Below are positions 16,828 to 26,150 of a stretch of DNA of 44,175 bases, piece by piece. The stretch comes from Candidatus Melainabacteria bacterium (GTDB taxonomy: Bacteria > Cyanobacteriota > Vampirovibrionia > Obscuribacterales > Obscuribacteraceae): assembly GCA_020854255.1 (NCBI GenBank), contig JADZFV010000474.1, positions 1-44,175 of the forward strand, given 5' to 3'. Below the pieces are notes generated by a model. That model did not search any database and was not told the DNA's origin. It worked only from the letters and a program-made list of their open reading frames with translations. The position numbers and the translations under genes were made by a program. Numbering within the stretch: the first letter of the stretch is position 1; every line of letters begins with the position of its first letter.

Positions 16828-17931
16828 ATGCTGGTCGAAATTGGGCTCATATTAGTTGCACTAGTAATTATTGTTCTTGCAGCGGAGCTCTTTACAAATG
16901 GAATCGAGTGGTTGGGGCAGAGGCTTCAACTCAGTGAGGGCGTTGTAGGCAGCGTGCTTGCGGCCGTAGGTACGGCTCTGCCGGAAACATTGATTCCTTT
17001 TGTCGCGGTAATCTTCTTCCATGAAAAAAGAGGTGAGGAAGTTGGTATCGGCGCGATTGCCGGTGCGCCCTTCATGCTCAGCACTCTCACCCTCGGTATG
17101 GTGGGGGCCACTGTGCTTCTATGTTCGAGAGCCAAGTCGCGCACTGGCGATTTGCAAGTCAATCACGTTGTAATAGCTCGCGACCTGCGCTATTTTGCCT
17201 GCGCTTATACGCTGGCAATGCTCGCCGCGCTTGCATCTCCTTACCCGATTGCTCGCAATGTAATTGCCGTCGTCCTGTTTCTCATTTATCCGGTCTACGT
17301 CTGGAAATGCTTCCAGCACGAAGGAGAGGTGGGACAAGCGCCGGAGCATCTATTTCTCAATCGCATTTTCAAGTGTGGATCAGATCGATTGCGTTTAATC
17401 GTCCCACAGATCCTCCTGGGGCTGGGTGGTATTCTTGGCGGTGCGTTCGTGTTTGTCGACCATGTGGAAGACTTGTCGAAAGATTTGCGTTTTCCAGTGT
17501 TGGTGCTCTCTCTTATTATTTCGCCAATTGCAACGGAGTTGCCGGAGAAGATCAACAGCGTTCTCTGGGCGCGTCAGGGAAAAGATACACTTGCTTTGGG
17601 AAACATCACAGGCGCTCTGGTTTTTCAAAGCTGCATTCCGGTCGCCTTCGGTGTCGCTTTTACGCAGTGGAATCTTGATAGCGGAACGGTTTTGACAGGC
17701 ATCGTTGCGATCGTCTCGGCTACCATTTACATGTTTCTTTTGAACGCCAAGAAGCTGAAAGCCAGCCATTTGCTATGTGGAATGCTTGCATATGCGCTGG
17801 CGGTTGGGTTTATGGTTTGGCTGGACTATATCGACGGTGGTTTGGAGTATGCCAAACCTGAGGAAGAAGAACACGCGGCGCCGGCCGCAAAAGCGGCGCC
17901 AATTGTGCCGTCTGCGGTAAAGGCTCCTTAG
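16828..17931 (+). CDS. Sodium/calcium exchanger-type membrane protein (CaCA superfamily)
   Basis: 367 residues, about 10 membrane segments. CaCA antiporters export Ca2+ or exchange other cations against Na+ or H+ in the inner membrane. Two inverted alpha repeats are visible: GSVLAAVGTALPE (41-53, ion-binding Glu in LPE) and, in the second half, IISPIATELPEKINSVLWARQG followed by GNITGALVFQS. A cytoplasmic loop lies between the halves (about 150-185). The C-terminal tail is rich in Glu and Ala (KPEEEEHAAPAAKAAP). AGAGAG lies four bases before the ATG at 16828. Substrate cannot be told from sequence alone. Confidence 0.88.
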   Translation: MLVEIGLILVALVIIVLAAELFTNGIEWLGQRLQLSEGVVGSVLAAVGTALPETLIPFVAVIFFHEKRGEEVGIGAIAGAPFMLSTLTLGMVGATVLLCSRAKSRTGDLQVNHVVIARDLRYFACAYTLAMLAALASPYPIARNVIAVVLFLIYPVYVWKCFQHEGEVGQAPEHLFLNRIFKCGSDRLRLIVPQILLGLGGILGGAFVFVDHVEDLSKDLRFPVLVLSLIISPIATELPEKINSVLWARQGKDTLALGNITGALVFQSCIPVAFGVAFTQWNLDSGTVLTGIVAIVSATIYMFLLNAKKLKASHLLCGMLAYALAVGFMVWLDYIDGGLEYAKPEEEEHAAPAAKAAPIVPSAVKAP

Positions 17932-17954
17932 ACTGTAACTGCTAACCAAGCTTC

Positions 17955-17974
17955 CTTCGCTTCTACTTGCGAAG
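17955..17974. terminator. Weak hairpin between convergent genes
   Basis: CTTCGC pairs with GCGAAG across an 8-base loop in the 62-base gap between two convergent stops. The T-runs are poor, so termination is uncertain. Confidence 0.3.
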
Positions 17975-17993
17975 CGGTTTCAACGTGCCCAAG

Positions 17994-19052
17994 CTATTTC
18001 AGTTCTGCATGAGTAGCAACATGTGAGTCGGCGCTATTTTCTTCAGTTGAATCCACTTGTTTGTGCGCAGACGCATCAAGCGGCGGGTAGAGGAAGTCGA
18101 CAACCAGCTTGATGCACGCGGCTACCGGAATAGCGATTAGCATGCCCAGCGCGCCTGCAGTTACTTCTCCACACAATACGGCGAAGATGACGACCAGCGG
18201 GTGCAGCTCGACTGCATGCCCGATGATTCTTGGAATGATGACGTAGTCTTCAGTCCAGCGGGCCAGCGTGTAACAGATAATGATTCCTAGGGCTACATCC
18301 ATGCCGTGCTGTGCGACACCGACTATGGTGGCTGTACTGGTAGCGATAATTGGTCCTAAAACCGGAATAATTTCCAGAAAACCGCTGGCAATGGCTATTA
18401 CAAGTGCATACTTCAGTTTGAATATGAAGTGCAGGAAAATCCACGCGACTGTGGACATGATTGTGATCAGCAGTAACTGGCCGCGCACATATCTGCTCAG
18501 CATCACGTTTGTCTGCTGTGTGATGTTGGTGACGATTAGCCGTTGGTCTTCAGGTACAAAGCGCAGGAAAAACTGCCCCACACGATGGCTGTCGATGATG
18601 AAGTAAATAGAGGACACGACGCAGACCAAAATTCCCAGCATGCTCTTGGAGAATATGCCGGTAAGGTGCATCAGTTCTTCCGGTTTGCCGAATGTTTCCT
18701 CAAGATTGTGCACCATTTGATCGGCAAGACCGGGCGGTAACTGCCAGCCGAATGATTGGGATGCCGAGGAGACGACATTGTTCACCAGCTCTTGCCTTTG
18801 AGTCCACAGGTTCGTCATCTGATCCACGAGAAGCGGACCAAAGAACCAGCCCAGGGCAAATAGTATTCCGGCAATGCCGACATAAATTGCCAGAACCGCT
18901 GCTTTCATCGGTATTCTTGCTTCTTTGTGCACGTAGCGCACAAGCGGCAAAACCAGGTAGGCAAAAATGCCGCCGATAACAAAGGGCGGGAAGATTTCCC
19001 TAATGTGATAGAGAAACCAGATGATGAGACAGAGTGCGACCCACTTGAGCAT
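17994..19052 (-). CDS. AI-2E family transporter (PerM-like permease)
   Basis: 352 residues with the layout of PF01594: two N-terminal membrane helices (from residue 2, VALCLIIWFLYHI), a third near 50-72, a soluble segment (75-150), and a C-terminal bundle with the family motifs SGFLEIIPVLGPIIA, and further on YTLARWTEDYVIIPRIIGHAVELHP. Family members export autoinducer-2 or act as Na+/H+ antiporters; most are uncharacterised. AAAGG lies six bases before the ATG. The gene starts 27 bases after the stop of the dehydrogenase, so they form an operon, though a functional link is not obvious. Confidence 0.9.
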   Translation of the reverse strand: MLKWVALCLIIWFLYHIREIFPPFVIGGIFAYLVLPLVRYVHKEARIPMKAAVLAIYVGIAGILFALGWFFGPLLVDQMTNLWTQRQELVNNVVSSASQSFGWQLPPGLADQMVHNLEETFGKPEELMHLTGIFSKSMLGILVCVVSSIYFIIDSHRVGQFFLRFVPEDQRLIVTNITQQTNVMLSRYVRGQLLLITIMSTVAWIFLHFIFKLKYALVIAIASGFLEIIPVLGPIIATSTATIVGVAQHGMDVALGIIICYTLARWTEDYVIIPRIIGHAVELHPLVVIFAVLCGEVTAGALGMLIAIPVAACIKLVVDFLYPPLDASAHKQVDSTEENSADSHVATHAELK

Positions 19053-19079
19053 GAATGCCTTTGGCGATATTCTTCGGAA

Positions 19080-20327
19080 TTAGCGAGCTGCTACCGGCTG
19101 CTGTTCCAATTTCGAGAAGTCGTGAACGCCGGCGCGCACCAGTTTTCGCAAGAGCCACGAGGCGCGGAAGCGCTCACCCAGGTCTTTGTGGTAGCTGTCC
19201 AATTCAGTCAAGCACCAGGCGAGACCTTTCTCTTCTGCAATTGTGAGCAGACCGCGTTGCAGTCCGCATCCGTATTCCATCGCTACATCAACATCGGCAT
19301 GTTCGATGACGTGCTCTTGCAATGCATAGACAGCTTCGTTGAACATCGGCAAAAGCACGCGATAGGCTTCGAATTTCTTGCCGGCCTTGGCGTCGGTTTT
19401 CGCTTCTTTCTTCGCTGCTCCTATTAGTTTTTCCAATTCTGGATTGACTTTCTTCGGCTCGCCTTTCTTTGGAATGACGCCTTTTTCATGGACGAAGAAT
19501 CCGGCACCTGATTTTTGTCCGAGGAAGCCGGCTTTGATCATGTGCTTGAGCAGGGGCGAAGGAGAAAAGCGAGGGCCGTATTCTTTATATAAGAACTCGT
19601 TGACGTGCGCGCAGATGTCGATGCCGGTCATGTCGAAAAGGGTGAATGGACCCATCGGCAGCCCAAATGCTTCTACGGCTTCGTCGATTTCTTGAGGTGT
19701 GCCCGCGCCTTCGGTCAGGGCCCAGAGCGCCTCATTCATGTACGGGAAGAGCAGTCTGTTGACCAGGAAGCCCGGGCATTCTTTGACTTCGACCGGCACC
19801 TTGCCCATGTCGCGGCACAGTTCGATTGCTGTTTTGACTGTGTCTTGCGATGTTTTGACACCGGGAATTACTTCCACAAGCTTCATAAATTGAGCCGGAT
19901 TGAAAAAATGCATGCCCACTACCTTGTCCGGGCGGCGGGTAGCTGAGGCAATTTCGGAAATCGAAAGGGCGGAGGTGTTGGATGCAAGGATTGCGCGCGA
20001 CGGGCAAATTTCGTCGATTTCTTTGAAGATGGCAAGCTTGACTCCAATTTCTTCAAGAGCCGCTTCGATGACTATGTCTACATTGTTGAAGCCTTCGTAG
20101 TCAGTCGATCCCTTTACTAGTGAGAAAAGCTCGTCCGCCTCTTCCTGGGTGAGGGTCGCTTTTTTAACTCGGGAGTCATACATTCTTTTGATGTTGGCAA
20201 GACCTCTGTCGACGAATTCTTGCTTGACGTCCTTGAGAATTACGTGAATGCCGGATTGGGTCAAGACCTGGGCAATGCCAGAACCCATTGCTCCGGCGCC
20301 TATGACTGCTGCTCTTTGGACCTTCAT
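19080..20327 (-). CDS. 3-hydroxyacyl-CoA dehydrogenase
   Basis: 415 residues from the ATG at 20327, chosen because GAGAGG lies nine bases upstream; the frame extends to 20360 without a ribosome site. It oxidises 3-hydroxyacyl-CoA with NAD+ in beta-oxidation, or the related step of butanoate/PHB metabolism. The N-terminal Rossmann domain has GAGAMGSGIAQ (10-20), the catalytic His in GMHFFNPAQFMKLVEVI, and the C-terminal domain has ECPGFLVNRLLFPYMNEA. A second C-terminal repeat follows (EAYRVLLPMFNEAVYALQEHV ending GLAWCLTEL), as in FadB/FadJ. There is no hydratase half, so this is the stand-alone dehydrogenase. Confidence 0.93.
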   Translation of the reverse strand: MKVQRAAVIGAGAMGSGIAQVLTQSGIHVILKDVKQEFVDRGLANIKRMYDSRVKKATLTQEEADELFSLVKGSTDYEGFNNVDIVIEAALEEIGVKLAIFKEIDEICPSRAILASNTSALSISEIASATRRPDKVVGMHFFNPAQFMKLVEVIPGVKTSQDTVKTAIELCRDMGKVPVEVKECPGFLVNRLLFPYMNEALWALTEGAGTPQEIDEAVEAFGLPMGPFTLFDMTGIDICAHVNEFLYKEYGPRFSPSPLLKHMIKAGFLGQKSGAGFFVHEKGVIPKKGEPKKVNPELEKLIGAAKKEAKTDAKAGKKFEAYRVLLPMFNEAVYALQEHVIEHADVDVAMEYGCGLQRGLLTIAEEKGLAWCLTELDSYHKDLGERFRASWLLRKLVRAGVHDFSKLEQQPVAAR

Positions 20328-20361
20328 TTCAATGGACCTCTCGATATCTTTCTGCCGCATT

Positions 20362-20373
20362 GGTCGCGCGACC
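20362..20373. promoter_or_regulatory. 12-bp perfect palindrome upstream of the dehydrogenase gene
   Basis: GGTCGCGCGACC lies 34 bases before the dehydrogenase ATG, followed by two CAGCTG words. Its position suits an operator, but no regulator gene is nearby, and the site is short enough to be chance. Confidence 0.3.
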
Positions 20374-20580
20374 CAGCTGTATCTTTGTCAGCTGAGTGAT
20401 TCGCTATGCTAGCATTTTCGAGATTTAGCTCAGGCCAAATCAATCAATTGTTTGTATTCTCTGAAGTCTACAGATTCCGTCTCTTAGATTTCACCTGTTT
20501 CTCACTTTGGGCGGATTTCGTCGCTTCCCCGGCATCCCGTTAATTGCTGTCCGTTTCAGATTGATTCTTGCAGGTTCAAA

Positions 20581-21990
20581 ATGTCCTTAATGACAACCAT
20601 GATGAGGCGTGCGCCGGCTAATGCCGATGCCGTTGACAACACGCCCAAGCACCTCGGCTGGGTCATGCTCACTGCCTTGGGGATAGGTGCCACTATTGGC
20701 GCCGGTATCTTCGCCATGCCGGGAATGATTGCAAGAAAAGCCGGTCCGGCGGGAATTTTGTCTTTCTTGCTCACCGGTTTGATTATCATGGCGGTGGCAT
20801 TTTGCTACGAGAAATTTTCTCGTGTCGTGCCCAAGGGCGTGTCGGCTTATAGTTACGTTTATCACTCTATCGGCGAAGTCTTTGCCTGGATTGTCGCTTT
20901 TGGTCTTTTCATGGAATACAGCTTCGGTTCGTCTGCCGTAGCGATTGCCTGGGGAGAGTATCTGAAGCGTGCAACTGGTTTTACATTGCCTCAAGTCTTA
21001 TCTGGACCTGCTGTCATAGATGGAGTGCACCACTTTGGCGTCAATGTTGTCGCCATGGCCGTGATAGCTGTGGTCACTGTGATTTTGATTTTTGGCGGTG
21101 TGAGTAAATCGGCAAAACTAAATTTCTGCCTCGTGATTTTGAAAATGGTTCTTTTGGTTCTGTTTCTTGCAGCCGGCATAAAGCACATTAATCCAGCCAA
21201 CTGGGCCGATTTTATGCCGAAAGGGTGGACTGGTGTTTTACAGGGAGCCGCTCTTGCCGTGTTCCCTTATGTCGGCTTTGATGCCCTTTACACATTCGCT
21301 CGTGAGTCGAAATCCCTGAAAGACACTAAGATGGCGACCTGGGCTTGTGTCGGTATTGTGGTCATGCTCTACGTCGCAGTCATGGCAGTTGCCACAGGCC
21401 TGGCGCCCTGCTTTGTAAACGGTGAGGAAAACAAACTGTTTGTCGGTTCCGAGGCAGCTGCGCCTCTGGCCAACTTGCTTGCAGCTGCGGGTGAAACCTG
21501 GACCGGTCAATTCATCGCCATAGGCGCTGTGCTGGGCATCTTCAACGTGCTGCTCGTGCTTTGCATGGGGGGTCCGAGAATTTTCAGAAACATGGCTGAA
21601 GATGGCCTGCTCCCCCCTGTTTTCGCCAAGACCAATAAAGGCAATCCCACTATCGGTATTTTGATCAACGGAATTCTGGTCGCCCTGACTGCCGGATTCG
21701 TGCCGTTCGGTGATATTGCCGACATGATGGTTTTGGGTACGCTTGTTGCATTCGTTTTCGTCTGCATCGGAGCGCTTCGTTTGAAATTGGTCAATCCAAT
21801 TTTTGCGACTATGGGCGGAGCTGGATGTTTCACTCTGGCTTGTTTCCTCAATCCTCTAGTGTTGAAAGTTTATGCAATCACCTGCCCGGTTGGTCTGCTC
21901 ATTTATTTCTTCTATGGAATCAAGAACAGCAATCTTGCCAAGAAGAAGGCTCAAGCAGAGCCTCCCGTTGCCGTGGAGCAGGCGTCATGA
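20581..21990 (+). CDS. Amino acid permease (APC superfamily)
   Basis: 469 residues with about 12-14 membrane helices. It imports or exchanges amino acids or polyamines across the inner membrane. The substrate-binding TM1 motif is GIGATIGAGIFAMPG (about 36-50), and TM3 and TM6 follow the CAT/YfnA pattern (PYVGFDALYTFARESKSLKDTK). The cytoplasmic N-terminus is 30 residues. GCAGG lies six bases before the ATG at 20581. The stop overlaps the start of the alcohol dehydrogenase (ATGA), so both are made together. Confidence 0.92.
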   Translation: MSLMTTMMRRAPANADAVDNTPKHLGWVMLTALGIGATIGAGIFAMPGMIARKAGPAGILSFLLTGLIIMAVAFCYEKFSRVVPKGVSAYSYVYHSIGEVFAWIVAFGLFMEYSFGSSAVAIAWGEYLKRATGFTLPQVLSGPAVIDGVHHFGVNVVAMAVIAVVTVILIFGGVSKSAKLNFCLVILKMVLLVLFLAAGIKHINPANWADFMPKGWTGVLQGAALAVFPYVGFDALYTFARESKSLKDTKMATWACVGIVVMLYVAVMAVATGLAPCFVNGEENKLFVGSEAAAPLANLLAAAGETWTGQFIAIGAVLGIFNVLLVLCMGGPRIFRNMAEDGLLPPVFAKTNKGNPTIGILINGILVALTAGFVPFGDIADMMVLGTLVAFVFVCIGALRLKLVNPIFATMGGAGCFTLACFLNPLVLKVYAITCPVGLLIYFFYGIKNSNLAKKKAQAEPPVAVEQAS

Positions 21991-22976
21991 AAGCAGCGGT
22001 AGTACCGGAGAAAGGCGGCAAATGGGAGATCAAAGAAGTTGAGGATCCAAAACCAGGCGTAAACCAGGTTTTGATTCGCATACACGCCTCAGGCATTTGC
22101 TATACCGATGTGCATCAGACCAATGGCGAGCTGCCTATGCAGTATCCCTGCATCCTCGGGCACGAACCGGTCGGAGAAATAGTCGCCGTAGGCGTTGGCG
22201 TCACCAAAAGAAAGGTGGGCGACCGGGTTGGCGTGCCCTGGGTTCAGCATGAGTGCGGGCGCTGCGAATGGTGCATGCGCGAGCGCAATGCCTTTTGCCC
22301 GGAGCGTATTGGCACAAGCGGGCAAATTGCAGGCGGTCACGCGGAACTGATGGTCGCTTATGCCGAAGGCACGATGCTGATTCCGGACGGTTTGTCATAC
22401 GAGCAGGCGGCGCCGATTTTCTGCGCCGGCTACACTGTATATTCCGGACTGAGAATCGCAGAACCCAAACCGCACGAAAAAATTGCCGTGGTCGGCATCG
22501 GTGGGCTCGGACATCTGGCAGTTCAATACTCGCGCGCATGCGGGTTTGACACTATAGCCGTTACTCATTCGGCCGACAAGAAAAAACTGGCGCTTGAACT
22601 GGGCGCCGATCATGTTGTTGCCGATGGGAAAGAACTGGAAAAACTCGGTGGTGCCGATGTGATACTGGCCACCAGCAATTCATGCAAGCAAACGCTCGAT
22701 GCATTTTCTGGATTGAGAAATGATGGGCGGCTTATTATCATTGGTTTCTTCAACGAACCATTGACGTTCAAAGCTGCAGACCTGCTGTTTAAACGGGCCC
22801 GTATCATCGGCTCACTGCAGAACGGCACCGAGATGTTGTACGAAGCGCTCGATTTTGCAGCCCGCGGAAAAGTAAAAGTGATGGCGGAAACTTTCGCCCT
22901 GAAGGATATCAACAAAGCGTATGAAAAGGTCGCCAGAGGCGACGTTCGCTTCCGTGCAGTAGTTTCGAATAATTGA
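21987..22976 (+). CDS. Zinc-dependent alcohol dehydrogenase
   Basis: 329 residues. It interconverts primary alcohols and aldehydes with NAD(H), medium-chain family close to AdhP/AdhA. Catalytic zinc ligands are Cys38 (GICYTDVH), His59-Glu60 (LGHEP) and Cys146 (FCAGYT). The structural zinc site is Cys90, Cys93, Cys96 and Cys104. The nucleotide-binding loop is GIGGLGH (170-176). The ATG at 21987 overlaps the permease stop by four bases, with GGAG upstream; the frame runs further upstream inside the permease gene but those starts are not credible. It may reduce aldehydes formed from an imported amino acid, which is only inferred from the coupling. Confidence 0.95.
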   Translation: MKAAVVPEKGGKWEIKEVEDPKPGVNQVLIRIHASGICYTDVHQTNGELPMQYPCILGHEPVGEIVAVGVGVTKRKVGDRVGVPWVQHECGRCEWCMRERNAFCPERIGTSGQIAGGHAELMVAYAEGTMLIPDGLSYEQAAPIFCAGYTVYSGLRIAEPKPHEKIAVVGIGGLGHLAVQYSRACGFDTIAVTHSADKKKLALELGADHVVADGKELEKLGGADVILATSNSCKQTLDAFSGLRNDGRLIIIGFFNEPLTFKAADLLFKRARIIGSLQNGTEMLYEALDFAARGKVKVMAETFALKDINKAYEKVARGDVRFRAVVSNN

Positions 22977-23302
22977 TCAATTGTAGAGGCGACGCCGTCA
23001 GTCTCCCGCTGAAAAATCTCAAGCCCGGGCGACTCCACGCGTCGCCCCTGGAGAATTCAAAAGCAGCCAGCAGGCAAAACGGAGACAACTGCATGCAAAT
23101 CAAGCGAAGCATTCCAATTTTTCGAATTTTTGATGAAGAAAAAACAGAGAGTTCTACATAGACTGGCTTGGTTTCAAAATCGACCGGGAGGACAGACCGG
23201 AAGATACGCCAATCTACATGCAGATCCAGTGTATTCAATACGGACTGGCGAGGCGAGTCGCGCTTTGGTCAACCAGCATGTTGAATGCTCCCCAAAACCC
23301 AA
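22977..23302. other. Gap of 326 bases with palindromic repeat copies, no gene
   Basis: It lies between two convergent genes. A TTGTAGAGGCGACGCC sequence at 22981-22996 begins a damaged copy of the dispersed palindrome, and a full copy lies at 23027-23047. The rest (23060-23302) shows no convincing frame or signal. Confidence 0.6.
23027..23047. repeat. Dispersed GC-rich palindrome, copy
   Basis: GGGCGAC-TCCACGC-GTCGCCC: perfect 7-base arms around a 7-base loop. Same family as 29177, 29227 and 31702. Confidence 0.75.
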
Positions 23303-24697
23303 TTACTGCCCGCAGTCTTCGCAGGCTTCAGGAGCATTTGAATTAGAGGGCATTGTTTCCAGCAAGTTGGACAGATCCTTGGGACTGGGCATTGCCGGCA
23401 TTGCGAAATCCGGAATCTTCTCTAAGTACACATCGCGCTCGGTCAGATTGCACAGTGCCATCGGAATAATGATTGGTTTTTTCATCTCCAAGCGAGCCTT
23501 GATTGCCTCAACGGTTTTCAACTCGTTCAAGAGATTCAGATCGGCAAACGCCTGTGCCTTTTCACGTTGAGTATTCGCCTGTTCCGTTTTTCCCTGCGAT
23601 TGCAGGAGTTCGGCAAATTCCAAAGTGTAGACGGCAAGCGCGATGTAAGAAGGATTGTTAGCGGCGGACATGGCATCGAGCGCATTCTTGTAGAACAGCT
23701 CTGCTTCTTCCATGCGATTTTGCTTTGCACGCACACGGCCCATCAAAGCATCACAGCGTGGCTGGCACTCGAGATTGTCCTGAGACCTGATTGCAATATC
23801 TCGTGCCATCTCGACATGCTGCTCTGCTTCGGCCAGATTTTCACGCTCCGTTTCAATTGAAGCCTTTATGAAGTCCATGCGCCAACCAATGTATTGGCGG
23901 ACGCGCGGCGATGCTTTTTTGATTGCCTCGTCCAGCGTTTTGTCAGCGTCGTCTATTTGTCCCATTCTGACCAGGCACAAGGAAAGATTGTTCAGCAAGA
24001 TCGCTTCTGCACGTGTATCGGCAGGGCGTTTGAGTAGATCGCGAAAGACGTTTGCTGCCTCTTCGAATTTCCACTGGCTCAAAAGCGCTACGGCCAGATT
24101 GTTTGCGACACCCCAATTTTTTGGCGATTTTTTCCGCCGACGCGCTTGCGGTTCAATCAATCCCCAGCTGTATAAAGTTACAGCCTGGAATTCTACAAAG
24201 CGTCCTTCAACCATGAGCAGCCTGATGAAAGCATCTGTCGCCCTGATGTGGGAATTGTGCGTATAGGGATACCACATTGAGGTCCAGTAGAGTGTGCGCG
24301 GCAAAAGGCGAACAACCCTGGCATAATGGCGATTTTTCATCGCAAATGTAACTTGGCGCGCCATCAGTGTGCCGGTCAACCAAGCGACAAATAAGATAGT
24401 GAAAAAGGTGGGCAGGAAAGGAAAGCCAACCAGTGAGGTCAGGATCATCGGCGGCACGATAAAGGCAAGAAACCAGGCGAGTTTGGCACTTGACGCGGCC
24501 GGCCAATCTCGCGCTCCGCGTTCGATCAATTGTTGCTTCAATTCTTCATCGATCAGGCTGGGACTTTGCAGTTCAGCTTTTAAATCTATGCCTGGAGAGA
24601 TCATAGAGCCGGCGCAGGATTCGGCTTTGTTGGAAACCTCTGAGCATGAGTTCTCCGATGCCGCTGCGGATTTCTCGGGGTATTTATCGTCAGTCAT
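23303..24697 (-). CDS. Membrane-anchored TPR protein of unknown function
   Basis: 464 residues. A polar N-terminal tail (1-70) leads to two closely spaced membrane helices (about 73-115, LAWFLAFIVPPMILTSLVGF then FLPTFFTILFVAWLTG). A long helical repeat region follows, with TPR-like units (for example NNLAVALLSQWKFEEAANVF, LLNNLSLCLVRMGQIDDADKTL, GRVRAKQNRMEEAELFYKNA, LAEAEQHVEMARDI). The C-terminal tail ends in CEDCGQ. TPRs mediate protein contacts, so this may be a scaffold facing the cytoplasm. No family name can be assigned. The start lacks a clear ribosome site. Confidence 0.75.
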   Translation of the reverse strand: MTDDKYPEKSAAASENSCSEVSNKAESCAGSMISPGIDLKAELQSPSLIDEELKQQLIERGARDWPAASSAKLAWFLAFIVPPMILTSLVGFPFLPTFFTILFVAWLTGTLMARQVTFAMKNRHYARVVRLLPRTLYWTSMWYPYTHNSHIRATDAFIRLLMVEGRFVEFQAVTLYSWGLIEPQARRRKKSPKNWGVANNLAVALLSQWKFEEAANVFRDLLKRPADTRAEAILLNNLSLCLVRMGQIDDADKTLDEAIKKASPRVRQYIGWRMDFIKASIETERENLAEAEQHVEMARDIAIRSQDNLECQPRCDALMGRVRAKQNRMEEAELFYKNALDAMSAANNPSYIALAVYTLEFAELLQSQGKTEQANTQREKAQAFADLNLLNELKTVEAIKARLEMKKPIIIPMALCNLTERDVYLEKIPDFAMPAMPSPKDLSNLLETMPSNSNAPEACEDCGQ

Positions 24698-24929
24698 TTC
24701 GTTTGTGTGCGTTTTGATGCATTCAAGCCTTCTGTTTTACGGTCTTTGAAGCGCCAACAGTTTTGTCTCTATCTGCCGCAGTGGAGCATTGCATGCGCCG
24801 CTTTAACTTTATGGCGTATGAGATGAGCCGCCCGACCATGGTCGTTGCCTGTAATCTTGGCTGCCGGATCGAATGCCAGTTGTGCAAAAGCCGCAGACCA
24901 ATTCTTATCCTACAGGCTGAGTGCCGCCC

Positions 24930-26105
24930 TTACCAGCTCTTGGGGAAGCTTGAAAGTACCAAATTTACCCAGGCGTCATTCGAGTCGTGCATGGCGTATA
25001 GGATTATTTCAGGGGTAATTTGCTTGCTCTTCTTTTCGAGGCTCAATTCCCTGGCCTTTTCCAAAATCTTGATGGCTGAAGCATTAGAGCGGACCAGGTT
25101 GGAAAAATAGGTCCTTCGTTTGCCCATGCGCAGACTTACGTCTTTGCGGATAGCCCCTACTGTAAGGTCATTGCGTTCGAGAATCATGCTAGCCAGTTTG
25201 CCGTCGAAGGCAACCAGTGCTAAAAGCAAGCCGGCATCGGTGAGCATGTTGTGGTTGCAATCTTCAATAGCAAAATCGACGAGATTGGCGGCCTCTTCAC
25301 TCATAGCATTGAGGATTTCAGGAGGAACTTCGAGGCTGTCGACTTCCACCTCGCCAAGCGGGCGCAGTCCTAATTCATTTCCTTCGTCGTCGTATTGCAT
25401 CTCGGGTTTTCCTATCTCAATCGCTTTAATAATATCGCGAGTAGTACGAGAACCGAGAATTTCCGCTTGGTTTCCGTACCACGGTTCTTCATATCGGCGA
25501 CATAGAAATAGTGCCAAAAGCCTCCAAACGTCAGGCTGTTCAAGGAGTTGGCTGTCGATCTTGAATAAATCTAATAGCCAGGGCTCGGGAAAGGCGAAAT
25601 GGTCTAAAGCGCGTATAAGGTCTTCGTAACCACCTTGGTCGTCCTGGGCTCCAATAAAGGCAATGAGATCGGCTCTATTGTTGATCCGTTCGATGGATTC
25701 GGGACTATTACTGTAGTGAGGCGCGTAGATTACCGCTATAAGGAAATCGCGAAAAGCATAAAAGTCAGGGACTTCGTGTGTTTCGTTGCCAATTGGCAGC
25801 AAGAAGGTATCGCCATTGCGCATGTGGATGTAGAGTGCACGTTGATCCGGATCTTTAGGCAAATCAACTTCTCGAATGCCATCGTATCGAATCGTGCGAG
25901 CCTTTTCACCTTTGATGCGATGAACACTTTGATCCGTGATCAGAACAAAGTCTTCTTCGTTGTTCATGTAGAGGCCGTAAAGACGTTCGTTTTCGCTCAG
26001 AAAAGACTTCGAGAACACCGTGGTGTCTTTTGGTTTGGCAAAACATTCGAGCAGGGACAAGTGCTGCGCAATATAGTCTTCGATTTTGAACCAATAAAGC
26101 GGCAT
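24930..26105 (-). CDS. Protein with PH-like N-terminal and Clp-N-like C-terminal regions
   Basis: 391 residues, no signal peptide or membrane segment. Residues 45-125 look like a bacterial PH-like beta domain (FVLITDQSVHRIKGEKARTI, then a strand-rich stretch ending DFYAFRDFLIAVI). Residues 135-260 are helical and unassigned. Residues 265-385 resemble the double Clp-N repeat of ClpA/ClpC (LVDFAIEDCNHNMLTDAGLL, then NASAIKILEKARELSLEKKS with QITPEIILYAM). Clp-N domains recognise substrates or adaptors, but no AAA+ ATPase domain is attached. The match is by pattern only. The gene lies 45 bases upstream in space of polA's stop, on the same strand. Function unknown. Confidence 0.65.
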   Translation of the reverse strand: MPLYWFKIEDYIAQHLSLLECFAKPKDTTVFSKSFLSENERLYGLYMNNEEDFVLITDQSVHRIKGEKARTIRYDGIREVDLPKDPDQRALYIHMRNGDTFLLPIGNETHEVPDFYAFRDFLIAVIYAPHYSNSPESIERINNRADLIAFIGAQDDQGGYEDLIRALDHFAFPEPWLLDLFKIDSQLLEQPDVWRLLALFLCRRYEEPWYGNQAEILGSRTTRDIIKAIEIGKPEMQYDDEGNELGLRPLGEVEVDSLEVPPEILNAMSEEAANLVDFAIEDCNHNMLTDAGLLLALVAFDGKLASMILERNDLTVGAIRKDVSLRMGKRRTYFSNLVRSNASAIKILEKARELSLEKKSKQITPEIILYAMHDSNDAWVNLVLSSFPKSW

Positions 26106-26150
26106 GAATTGGCGTTGCGTTTGATGTGACTCTTGGTTGCCTGATTATTT

